DNA of 64,000 bases from Syncephalis fuscata. Lineage: Eukaryota > Zoopagomycota > Zoopagomycetes > Zoopagales > Piptocephalidaceae. The notes beneath the pieces were generated by a model. It was not told where the DNA came from. It worked only from the letters and a program-made list of their open reading frames with translations, and did not search any database. Location of the stretch: NCBI GenBank assembly GCA_025786725.1, contig JAHLTZ010000050.1, forward strand, positions 1-64,000, read 5' to 3'. Shown piece by piece: positions 13,121-24,554 of this stretch; position 1 is the first letter of the stretch; each line of letters begins with the position of its first letter. A program made the translations under genes and the position numbers.

Positions 13121-14409
13121 AGTGACAAAAATGTAACAGTTAATCTAGATGTCGCTAATTGACAAAATGTTACACGATCGAATGTCTTTAAGTTGATTTA
13201 TGTCAGATAAAAACAATTATTCTGTTGTAATATGCAAGTCAATAGTCGTTAAACGAAAGTAGGTAACTGATACTATCGAGGATGGCGTAACGACATATAG
13301 AAGACAAACTATCAAAGTTTGGTATGAGCACAACAAGAAAAGAAAGAAAGCAACGAGAGAATGGAAAAAGAAAGTAATGGCCAAGAGGGTAGCAGTTTAA
13401 AACAAGTCGTCTGCGTTGTGCAGGCTATATAGAACTTTCCTACCAGAGTGGACCACGTGAAACAATGGCTCGAACCAACTTGTCAACAAACCGGTATCAG
13501 ACTAAAACGGCATTGGGGGATGCTTGTTTGTAAATTCTAACAAATCATGTCAAGTACCATTTATTATAATACACTGTTTTGGCAAACACCGCCTTCGACT
13601 CTTAAAACAGCATTTGCTAGATCAAGAGGGAATAACAGGTGCTTCAAAATACCATCTGTGTAGACATGATGAACGGTCATAGCATGATGCCATAGCGCTA
13701 TTCTGGTACATGCTTGCACGTGATACATGTTTCGAGATTTTGCTACAATAAACGAATTTGCTAGTCACTATAGTAGATTGTGGATTGGTAGGAAAAGCCA
13801 AAGCATTCTAATGAATGTGCTACTCATTTGTTTTCTGGCCTAAATAAATCATGATAACTGCCTCTTTGTGTAAATTCTTTGTTTTTGTAAAAATAAAGTA
13901 ACATAAACGATAGAACAAAGGATATATGGCAGTATTGTTCATTCTACAAACGAGTAAAACATACCTGTACCGTTGCCAAATTTAATCTGATCTAACCAGT
14001 AATATGTAATGGAATTCTGATGGCATTTGAATTCTATTCTCAGCCCGTTTCAGATTTAGTAATTTCATTGGGATCAATTTGAAGCAGCGCTTTAAGGCGC
14101 CGTTTCGTAACAACCAGACTCCGTTTTTGAATAAAGGCTATCTGCGCTATTCAAAAATTGCTCACATATATACGTTTCTTCTTCATTTCTTTTTCGTGGG
14201 CATCCGCTGGTATAGATTGACCCATATACCTTTTCCTATCACTCGACACAGCTGTAAACGACTGCTACTGGATAGCGGTTTTATTATTAGTGACACTGCC
14301 AACCATCCACACGTTCACGCATACCCGCCCACCCATACATTACTAACTGTCACTAAACAATCACTCATTGATATTGTAACCTGAATTGTACGACATTTTG
14401 GTGGCTAAA
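13121..14409. promoter_or_regulatory. shared divergent intergenic region between paralogs 2 and 3
   Basis: 1.3 kb between two divergently transcribed paralogs, presumably carrying both promoters. No specific operator was recognised. The short ORFs here lack support. Confidence 0.35.
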
Positions 14410-15057
14410 ATGAAATTTACTACATTTACTAAAGCTGTACGTATTCACATTCGTACGATTGAGCAGGCACAGCAATCGACCATTATAAAGGACAAAGAAC
14501 ATTCCAGTAGAACAGCGGATGAATGTACTGAAACTTATGTTTTATCGGACAAAGAGCCACGTATTGGTGTACGAAAGCGAAAGTTTGTTCGTTCAATATC
14601 GAATTTAATGAACTTCTTTAAGGCAGATGAGACTAAAAAGCTGGTAAGACGTGCCAGTCATATAAGATGTCACAGTGAAGCTGGCTATTTTGATACTCTA
14701 TCACAAAGTAAATCCTACGATAGTTCGTATTTAGTGCCACCCAGCTTCCCCCATCCTGACCTACACCAACTTTCTTGGAAGCACTCATTAAAGCATAAAT
14801 CGTCATTACCGGGCTTTTTAGACCCGGCTCATGCATCGAAACAACTGCCAGAGTCCTATTTAAAACATACAACCAAGCCTTTATGGTCTTCTTACAGCGC
14901 TATAGTTTCATCTAGTCTGAAAGCATTTGATGTTTCTTATGTAGATTGTAAAAGCCTAAATGACGATGGAAGCGGTACTAAAGGCCGAACGCAGCGCAAA
15001 CTTCGTCGCTTTACATTTGCTGCACCACTACCCCGCACTGAGCTGTATGGTTATTGA
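14410..15057 (+). CDS. disordered Ser/Arg-rich protein, paralog 3 of 4
   Basis: Single-exon ORF of 215 residues beginning 'MKFTTFTKAVRIHIRTI', matching the family N-terminus. It is followed by 'RKRKFVRSISNLMNFF' and 'LVRRASHIRCHSEAGYF', basic-plus-Ser motifs like those of the other copies, and ends in a basic aromatic tail. The start is set by the family motif; an upstream near-cognate extension is not supported. No catalytic domain is seen. Function unknown. Confidence 0.6.
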   Translation: MKFTTFTKAVRIHIRTIEQAQQSTIIKDKEHSSRTADECTETYVLSDKEPRIGVRKRKFVRSISNLMNFFKADETKKLVRRASHIRCHSEAGYFDTLSQSKSYDSSYLVPPSFPHPDLHQLSWKHSLKHKSSLPGFLDPAHASKQLPESYLKHTTKPLWSSYSAIVSSSLKAFDVSYVDCKSLNDDGSGTKGRTQRKLRRFTFAAPLPRTELYGY

Positions 15058-15848
15058 CATATCTCGTTTTAAAACGCCATCTGTGATACAAATAAATAAA
15101 CCATGTCATTTTACTATACTTCTAAAGTACTGTTAGCAATCAGCTGTTGTTATACTCGATACATTTGTAGGACCTGCTAAGTATAATTGGGATACAAATC
15201 GCTTACCCCGTTTTATATGAATAAGGCGATTGAATGTCGCCCATATCATTTATGCCACACGTGCAGCAAGTTTACTTACCTTGACTTGTCAATTAATTGA
15301 ATACATAAAACGTGGCGTTGTAAACGGCTAGTACATTCTTAGCTGTTCATTGAGCTGGCTATTTACATTTTACACGATGTCCAATATAAGTAGCGTTTAT
15401 TAGATGCAAGAAAATAAGACGGTAATAATAATAAGTTTTACAATCAACGCTATCGCGCCAGCAATAGACACAGTTTTCAACTGAATCATGCAGCAGCCTT
15501 TATTGCTGAGTACATGCCTTACTAACAATTGGCATAAAAATCCATATGAAAAAATAAAATAGCCACCTATCAAACCAGAATAGGAGATAACAAGGATTAT
15601 ACAATGACTAACGGTTGCACAGTAACTTGATCATCAACCTTGAACGGTTTTACAGCAACCTTGAATTATTTACAGATAAAAAGTGGCGGCATAACACCAA
15701 GTAATGCCCACCAAAGCGTTTTTCAATTATGTACCACTCAATTCGTATATTTTACTTGAATGCATTGTCTTGATTTGCATCTCCTATCAACCAAAACAGT
15801 ATTTTTGTATAGGACCGCGACACTGTTGGATTGAACAAAAAACCGACT

Positions 15849-16538
15849 ATGCTTTTTACTAAATTTACACAAGCCGCTATTGAAGCTATTCGACTGACCA
15901 GTGATAATGGCAATAGCAGTAGCGGCGTTATCAATTCTCACCGTCGAGGCGCATCACTGTCAAAACCGCTATCAAACATTAAAGCATTTTGGAAGCGCCA
16001 TATTCAAAAATCGACAGCTTCAGGCGCTGATCGATTGCTACGAAAAACTAAAAGTACCTCATTGTTTCGTAACTCGGCTATCTTCATATCTAATTATGCT
16101 TCCTCCTCATCGACAGTTAATTTAGCACTTGTTCCAGAAAAGGAGCATGCTCCTAAAAGCGTAGATGTTGCATTACAAGCAGAAAAGCCAGCTATACTCG
16201 CCAAAAATAATGCGAAAAAGGCCAACGATGCCACAGTAGCTCATATTGCAGTTAATGCTACTCCAAACCATAGAAATAATCAGAAGCGCCGGCGCTCACT
16301 TTCCATGCCAGTGCCATATACTGAACCAAAAGGCACGCTACTCAAAGCTATATCCGAGACAAAAGAACTACTCGAAGCATCGACTATTCTACACTTATCG
16401 CAGTATGCAAATATCCGACAACATTGTAAATCTCGCCGACGCTCATCATCTTACTCGGCTCAATCACTCTATCCAACAAGCATTGACACTATTGCTTTGC
16501 AGAAACGATACACCTTAATGATAACTTCGTATAATTAA
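15849..16538 (+). CDS. disordered Ser/Arg-rich protein, paralog 4 of 4
   Basis: Single-exon ORF of 229 residues starting 'MLFTKFTQAAIEAIR', nearly identical in its first residues to paralog 2. Downstream are Lys/Ala/Ser-rich stretches with 'KRRRSLSMPVP' and 'SRRRSSSYS', strong basophilic kinase consensus sites (14-3-3 docking is possible, inferred). It lies 0.8 kb downstream of paralog 3 on the same strand. No known family recognised. Confidence 0.6.
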   Translation: MLFTKFTQAAIEAIRLTSDNGNSSSGVINSHRRGASLSKPLSNIKAFWKRHIQKSTASGADRLLRKTKSTSLFRNSAIFISNYASSSSTVNLALVPEKEHAPKSVDVALQAEKPAILAKNNAKKANDATVAHIAVNATPNHRNNQKRRRSLSMPVPYTEPKGTLLKAISETKELLEASTILHLSQYANIRQHCKSRRRSSSYSAQSLYPTSIDTIALQKRYTLMITSYN

Positions 16539-17130
16539 CATTTAACGTTAAAATAAACTTTATATATATTAAATTAATTGTTATTGACTTGAACGTCGTA
16601 TTATCACTCAATTTGCTTATTCTGTATATGCTAGCAATGTATCAATATGACGATATTGTGATATATATAGTTAGTAACTTACTATCACTTTTAGCTTTAA
16701 TTTATAACTTCAAAGTCTTCTCTATTGATTAGCAATATATAGTCAATAGATTATATGGTAGCTCACGCGATGAAGAGTATACAAAAAAGTTTTTCTGGAA
16801 TGTACGCTACAAACATGCAATAATTTGTATAATCTTGCCGGTGCTTGTTAACAATATGCTTTATTGAATAAACTATAGTAATATTTGCTTAATAAATTAG
16901 AAATAACGCGTTTTAAACATAGACTAATAGACTATATCGTAGAAAATAACCTGCAGTAATCCATTAAAAATGCTAGACTCAGTCACAGTACTGAATCAGG
17001 AAAGCAGTGCAGAAATAAAAAGGCTAATACAACACGTACAAACACCAGTGCTTAGAAATGAGTATTAATAATTGAGAATATTTAGGTGATGGAAGAAAGC
17101 GAAAGAGAAGATGATCGATAGAAAGATAAC

Positions 17131-18309
17131 AGCACATATAGCCAACACGGAATCGTTCTGGCTGCTATTTACATACAACAGTAGCAATAATGGTAGACAG
17201 CACTACTGTATTGGCGCTGAAAACTTGTTCAGTGACTATGCTAGCAGTGCTTTCTATACCACCATTGTTATATGTAAACAACTGCTGTACACGATGTGGT
17301 AGTGGCTATATGCTGCCAAAATCGCTGTATGCTTTGGTTTACTATAAATATGTAATAATCCATAGTAATGGCAAAGTAAAAAACAAGGCTCACAGCACAT
17401 ATTCAACATAGCCTAAGACAAAGCCAACAAAACCAAAACTATACTTATTATATAAATGATTAAAGTGATGAAGGTGGCTGTAAAAAGTAACATTAAGAAA
17501 AAGTACTGCAGGAAAGTAATCTATAAAGTGTTTGTACTCAACTAGTAGTCAGTCAAATACCAACACTATCTATATAACATATATGGTGTGTAAAAGTATA
17601 TGCTCTGGATATTGCTATTAGGTGTGAAGAAAGAGAAAGAAAAAGAAAAGTGTGACGTAATTGTAAGCTGTAGAGCCTGTCAGTCAATATTTATTGAGAC
17701 GCGAATTAAATCTATTAACAAGCAAAGTGTAAAACAGTAAAAGTCAATTTATCCAACAGGTCGGTAGATCGCAGAACATATTAGAAATAAACAAATAAAT
17801 ACATTTAGAATAAAGTCATTTGGCCATAAACATCAATTACTATCATAAAAGATATTACTAGTAAAACAGTAAACGTAGTAAGAAGAATATATGTTATTTA
17901 ACTCCAAATAGCATTATTATAGTATTTGGTAGAACAATAGGCGTTATAGAAAAATGAATAGTAATGAATAAAGTCGATCCATCTTAAAGACAAGCGTAAT
18001 CATAAACTATTTTATTAGTGAAGCAATGAAAGATGAATCACTAATTTATTTAATAAAACTTCAGCAATTGTATTATTTTATTTTTAACACAACGGTACTA
18101 GTTTATATGACTGTTCATATGTTTATAGCTAACAAGTATTTACCGACTATATTATTGTAGTAGCTGTTTGTTTATAATAATTAGTATTACTATTTAATAT
18201 ATACATATACATATATTATTGACTGTTTGCATGTAATTTTAACAGATTCGTTTAAGCACAATGCAATTTTTAGCCACGCATCATAACAATATAAGCATGG
18301 TATTAAAAT
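17131..18309 (+). repeat. 1.2-kb inverted repeat, left arm
   Basis: The reverse complement matches 26638-27816 with only scattered differences, including a conserved short ORF (17190-17411 versus 27537-27758, 73 codons each). The ORF has a hydrophobic start and 'NNCCTRCGSG'. The two arms enclose 8.3 kb with four gene loci. No transposase is visible. Confidence 0.75.
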
Positions 18310-18599
18310 AGTACCAATGTAGCTCATTAATTAATCTGTATTCTATTAACTATAATACAATACATCTATACCCAGTATTTATAAATAGCTCCATTTATAT
18401 AAAATTAAGAAATTCACATAGAGCTTGGAAACAAATATTGCCAAATACATAGTAGTAATTACAGACCAACACGTGATTATGGCGAGAATTATTTAGTCGG
18501 CAATCTGTTTGCCGACTTGCAGTATTCTTATTTGCTATTTATCCCCTTAAACCGTTAGGCCATTCGCGCACTTCAAATATTATTTGTTTATACTGAAAC

Positions 18600-20235
18600 A
18601 TGGCTACTACAAAGTACTTTACTGAACAAGAAGTGTCTAGTCACACGTCAGAGAATGACTGCTGGATTATTGTCCGTGGCAAAGTATATGATGTTACCAG
18701 CTTTTTGACCGAACATCCGGGTGGCAAGAAAGTAAGTAAATAGTACGACAGTTGGGGCCTTAACTAATGCTGATATCCAGGTAATTATGAATGTCGCAGG
18801 TACAGACGCGACCAAGCAGTTCGACGCCTTCCACAATACAGGCGTGTTAGAAAAATACGGTCCCAGTATGTATGTTGGCGAGGCCGGAAGTCCGCCACAC
18901 GAGGCCGATCAAGCTGTAGCGGAGAATGCAGAAGTGGATCTTAGCGAACCATTTGGTGATCTTATTCCATTTGGTGATCCTGCTTGGTATCAAGGCTGGG
19001 ACAGCCCATACTATAACGATTCACATCGACGATTCCGAGCACGTATGCGGGAATTTGTAGAACGTGAGGTCATACCATACTGTGATGAATGGGATGAGGC
19101 TAAACAAGTACCACGCGCTTTATTCATTAAATGTGCCGAGGTTGGTATTACAGCGGGTATTTGTGGTGAATTACCTGTGGAATTTATGGAAATTGATAAT
19201 ATTCTTGGCGTGCCACTCGATGAATTTGATATATTCCATGAATTCATTATTGGCGATGAAATATGTCGCTGTGGCTCTGGTGGTGTGCTTTGGGGTATTT
19301 GTGGCGGTTTTGGCATTGGTTTGCCGCCCGTCTTGCTATTTGCCTCTAATGAGCTCAAGCAACGCATTGTTCCAGATGTGTTGGCTGGCCGCAAAGTCAT
19401 CTGTCTGGCCATTACTGAGCCATATGCCGGAAGTGATGTAGCCAATATTCGCTGTGAAGCTAAAGAAACACCTGATGGTGAACACTTTATCGTTAATGGC
19501 GAGAAGAAGTGGATTACCAACGGTGTATTTGCCGATTACTTTACCGTTGCCGTACGTACTGGTGGTGGTGAAGGTATGAGTGGTATTTCATTGCTACTTA
19601 TCGAGCGTACTATGCCAGGTGTAAAGACACGTCAAATGCAATGCTCTGGCGTGTGGTCCTCGGGCACTGGCTATATTACTTTTGAAGATGTTAAAGTACC
19701 CAAGGCAAATCTTGTTGGCAAGCAAGATAAAGGCTTTAAGTGTATTATGTACAATTTCAACCATGAACGTATGTCTATTTGTATACAATCGACTCGATTC
19801 GCTCGTGTGTGCTTGGAAGAATCAATCAAGTATGCTAGTAAGCGCAAAACATTCGGCCGCCCATTGATTGAGCACCAAGTCATTCGCCATAAGTTGGCCG
19901 ATATGGCGCGTCGTATTGAAGCAACACACGCCTGGATGGAACAGCTTTTATATCAAAGCAAAATTATGTCACATAATGAAGCTATGGTCAAGCTCGGTGG
20001 CCCAATTGCTTTGTTAAAGGTACAAGCAACGCAAACATTCGAATTTTGTGCTCGCGAAGCATCACAAATCTTTGGTGGTCTTGCCTATACTCGTGGTGGC
20101 CAAGGCGGTAAGATTGAGCGTCTGTATCGCGAGGTACGTGCCTACGCTATTCCTGGTGGCTCTGAGGAGATTATGACGGATCTTGGTATGAAGCAATCAA
20201 TTAAGGTGGCCCAATTTCTTGGTGCTAAAATATAA
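18600..20235 (+). CDS. acyl-CoA dehydrogenase with N-terminal cytochrome b5 domain
   Basis: FAD-dependent dehydrogenase predicted to introduce the 2,3-double bond into an acyl-CoA, fused to a heme-binding cytochrome b5 domain. Exons are 18600-18731 and 18781-20235, giving 528 residues with no frame break. The b5 part has 'TEHPGG' and a second His in 'FHN', the two axial heme ligands. The remainder shows the ACAD N-terminal helical, middle beta ('CLAITEPYAGSD', 'GEKKWITNG') and C-terminal helical parts ('AREASQIFGGLAYTRGGQGG', 'YREVRAYAIPGGSEEIM'). Acyl chain specificity cannot be read. Such b5-ACAD fusions are known in fungi. The redox partner role of the b5 domain is inferred. Confidence 0.9.
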
Positions 20236-20445
20236 GCACTCGTTAATTAGCAATGCTAGTATAATATGATTAATAATAAAGGTTTTATAGCCAAATAAGT
20301 TTATATGTTAATGCAATGTAACTACAATATGAGAACATTATATAACAGATTGAAGGCCATTTACCTGCATGTAACCTTGCACTATTATACATTTATTTTA
20401 TACTCTATGTATTAACAATTTAACATGATTTAAGTGCCAATGACT

Positions 20446-23400
20446 TTTCTGATAACATTCGCGTAATTGAACTAGGCATTCAATCTATTGAACATGGAAC
20501 TAGGTGATGAGTGGCATTAATCATCAAATACTTATCATTGTAGATTCATTATCCAGTATGCATATATTCAGTACACATATATATCATTCTATAATATACC
20601 AAACACATTCTATTTATTATAAATTTAGTACATTTATTTATTATATCCATTGAATTATATAGCTAGCACTGCTAATCACATACTTCTCGCTGTATATTCA
20701 TTAAAGTTATAAAGGTATATTGCATGCAACTCAATGAATAAAATGAATGCAGCATGTTAAGGACTATAGCAAATAGATTGTGCTCAACGTATGATAGAGT
20801 GCTATACAGCAGTATAAATATACAACATTAATTGTGTGTATGTATATAATATATGCGTACAGTATAATGAGATTGTCATTGATGAGTGATGTTATTTACC
20901 CGATTCCATGTTCACTAGGACGAATGTGGAGTTCAACTATGTTAATATTGTTACATGTAGCTATTTGATCCTCAAATTATATCAAATGGCTAGTAAAATT
21001 GCTAATAAAAACAAATTGTATAATAATGTTAAATGACATATAGTATATTATACGATTGATACAGCTTATTCGACTTGCACAACAGAGAATTAAGTTTTTA
21101 AAAATTAAAATATTTGAACACACCATACAGAACATACAATATGTTAAATACAATAGTCAAAAAGTAAAAGTGAAATCTAATATGTTTACTATTTAAGCCA
21201 TAATAAAAGCAATACTACCAACAAGTAACAAAACAATGTTAAGCATAGTCTGTATCTAAGGTGTTTAACCTCTAACTGTTCCATAATATGGAACATAAAC
21301 AGCATGGTTCGATGGTGATCCATTAATTCCTGGATTAGGATCAATTACAATATACCCGGAATATGACCATATTTCGCCATTTTGTATATTCCTCGGCACA
21401 CTAATCTTTATGTTGATCTCGCTTATCTGATTTAGTCGTAAATCAATAGATCCTGGAAGGGAAACGGTTGCAATCACATGTTTTCCTGACGATGTATTGC
21501 TAATAGGTTTTGATTTCAAAACTGCAGCGGCTGGAATATGTGAAAGTTTATACGATGCTGATGTGTCAGATAGAGGTAAAAGTTTGATCAATACATCCAC
21601 TGCGTTGGTATACGTGTCCTCCAAATTAATTAACGATGGTTCAACATGAACACTTTTAGTATCTATTAGTTTGGTAAGATTGATTATACCGGAGCCTTGA
21701 TATAATGGAGAAACGTAGGAATCTGCATTACTGACTTTGACGGGAACTGCGCTGTTTTGTAATATAGTTCTGACATGGTTAACATCAACCAAGCTCTTGT
21801 TATCAATTTCAGCTATCAATGCAGCTGCACCGGCAACATATGCAACAGCAGCTGATATATCGCTGAAATGGGGTTTGCTTATTGTTTTACGAGTGGTAGT
21901 AGTGTAGATTTCGTGACTTGGTGCCAAGATGTCAGGATAGAAAGGCGGTATGAATGGTTCATTCTGCGGTCCAGCTGTATCGACAGTAACACTGCCATCT
22001 TTAATGTAGCCATACTTTTCTGCAAAACTATATCTGTATCCAAGCTTATTCGCATAGCCTTCTTTTATAAACAAAGCATCTTTTTCACTGATATCAAATA
22101 AAGGCATATCGCATTTCTGTCTTTTTTGATAAGGACCGTTTACAATTATAAGTCCAGTCATTCTTATTGTTTTGGCATACCTTAACAAAGAAGGCATTCT
22201 TGATTTATCATACCACACAAGTGCAATGTCTCCTCTTTTAAGCCCAGTAAGATGTTCGTTTAATTTGTCATTGATATTTTTAGAAATAATATTCATTTCT
22301 TTGTTAAAGTTATAGCTCATGTCTGAACACGGAGAATTAAACTCAATACGACGGCCAGTTGTTTTCTCCTCAAACCAGTGCGATAGTCGATACTTTTGTT
22401 TAAAACCACCAACACTTAATACAGGAAGGCCTTGATATGAAAAGTAATTTGGATTTATAAAATTATTGGCTGATGCTGCAACAATCATAATCACGCCACG
22501 TTTTGCAGCATATTCTATTGTTTCTCTCAGTTTAGTGCTGTATTCATCTACAATGGCAATCTCCGGCAATACAACAATTTTCATTTGGTCCTGGCGTATT
22601 GCAATTGTTATAGCTTTCAACACCAATGAGGTTGAAGTTGGGCCCGTGCAGCCAAACACGCGATAGGTGCCAAGTGTTGCCTCGGGTGCAACTCCAGTAA
22701 AATAATTGGTTTTTGCAACAGCAATACCAGCTAGATTTACACCACGTCTATTGCATTCAGATGGATGTTTATCTTGGTTATTATCAGTGCTACAAGTGTG
22801 TAAAATAATTATAATTTCCTTCAAATGCCTTGGCGTTTAGTGTAATTCCAGCATCAATAATTCCGAGTCTAACACCTTTTCCTTTGATACCATTGGCATG
22901 AAGTGCTTCAACGCCGGTGGACACATAATAAGGTGTTACATAAACTGTTTGCTGGTGATTTAGAGCTAATATAGGGACGGCCATAATTAGGTTTTGTGTA
23001 AAAATCATCTTCATATGTTTTGGCACTGTCTACGGTAAAGTGGTGTGTTGAACAAAATAGCAACAATGTAAATATTACCAGTTGTTGTGCTTGTCTTGCT
23101 ATCATATTATAAGCAACTGATGTATCAAAAAATAATTGTATGGTTTAATTATAGGAAAGTGTTGACAAAAAGTAAATGAAAAATAAGACAATGTATATGA
23201 GACGAAAATAAATAAATAAATAAATTCAGATGACATGGCTCTATAAAAGAATAATGACATGTGCTAGATGCCATTTTAGGTTATTAAACAAAATATTTAA
23301 GAAAGGTGTCCAAAATTGTACCAACAGTAATGCGGTAGTTGAATAGAAACCACTAGTAATTCGATTTTTACTTGTTTACATTCTCCATTCTAGTAACTAT
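20446..23400. repeat. segmental duplication D1 (subtilisin segment)
   Basis: About 2.95 kb is repeated in the same orientation at 52704-55672. It includes the broken subtilisin gene, its flanks and MITE-like termini at the left. Identity is very high over most of the length, indicating a recent copy. Beyond the ends the sequences diverge abruptly. Confidence 0.85.
21265..23105 (-). pseudogene. subtilisin-like (S8) protease with lost catalytic His, copy 1, frame-broken
   Basis: Parts in order: signal peptide (from 23105), S8 core with the catalytic-Asp motif 'GIIDAGI' (near 22855), a PA-like insert, 'PDILAPSHEIYTT', the Ser region 'FSDISAAVAYVAGAAALI' (near 21860), and an Fn3-like C-terminal domain. 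In S8 enzymes the His motif is HGTHVAGI; here the aligned stretch is 'RRGVNLAGI', so His is replaced by Arg. Two frame changes (near 22955 and 22800) split the ORF compared with copy 2. Seen: the residues and breaks. Inferred: a proteolytically dead protein or decaying gene. The fragment from 21265 to 22824 is still a long open frame. Confidence 0.7.
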
Positions 23401-23765
23401 CATGTGCTGTTACTTCTTCATTAGTCAACCACCATGACTTTCATATAGTTTTATGGAACTGGCTGAACACGACATTATATACCAGTGTATATGTATTTCG
23501 ACAATTATTTTATATATTAAACATTTTGAATTATATATAGAACTGTTAAATGCTATTTCTATGCTTGCCAAACAGCAATGAGCATAATAAAGTGCAATAA
23601 TATAGATTAGGCAAATGGCTTTAATCATTTCAAATGCTATTACAACAAAGTTACAATTAATGAAATCAAATGCATGCTTCAACATATAAGCATAAACAAC
23701 AGTTTTATTCAGCCAATATCTAGCACCATACTACATTTATCAAACAAATATAAATCCTATCGAAC

Positions 23766-24340
23766 AAAAATGGCTGTTCAAAAAACTAAAACTATCTTCG
23801 TACATTAGCCAACAGTAAGCTGACTAAAAGCTCATCAATAAGCTTAAATCCAAGTTTGACAGTGATGCTATTTTGATATTTGATAACTAGTCTGCAAGTC
23901 ATGTAAAGTTCCAAGAACTTATTCGAGATGCTGGCTTGAAGCGTATACTTTAAAAGAATGGATTTAACGTACTTTTAGTTGATGAGTATAATAGCTCTAA
24001 AACCCGTTCTACTTGTCAAGCTTCAAGTCCAAAACATTTAAAATAATCGATAATCCACTTCCGTATTAACATAAAAATTGTGCAAGAGTAAAGTGCCATG
24101 GGCTTATAAGGTACTATAATTTATAGACTGAATACAAAGCGTATATTTTATTCTAACATCTAAACTGTTTGTAGGTGCACAAATCAAATTGTAAGAAAAC
24201 TCATGAGACTTTTACAGGTGCAAGATTATGGCATGGTAATTTGACTGATGCTTTGAATCCCAAGCATATTTTTGAAGGTATACAATTGAGTGGTATCATA
24301 TCAAATCGGTTTCGAAGAAGCTAATTTGCCTTGGAGTTTA
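23766..24340 (+). pseudogene. decayed Fanzor/TnpB-like nuclease remnant
   Basis: Several in-frame blocks, interrupted by stops, resemble the C-terminal RuvC/zinc-ribbon part of eukaryotic TnpB-like (Fanzor) proteins. These are 'FDSDAILIF', 'FQELIRDAGLKRI', 'NGFNVLLVDEYNSSKT' with a following Cys (near 23960-24020), then 'KCHGLIR' (near 24095). The 'DEYN-x-SKT-x-C' pattern precedes the zinc ribbon in this family. One expected Cys is Arg, and stops are frequent, so the copy is dead. The N-terminal half was not recognised upstream. Confidence 0.45.
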
Positions 24341-24554
24341 TCAACTTCAAAATCAAAATATAGATCATTATAATAATCACTTTTTAATGACGGCTACTAA
24401 TTTTTTATTAATGTAATATTTATTCGTTTTAAATTGCGTTTGTCCTATGATGATATATTTAGTACTGTATTAAACAAAACGAAAAACAAAAAAATAGTAA
24501 AAAATGGTAACAATAATAACGAAAGCGAAAAAACAAGGTATGGGGAGTGTTTTA

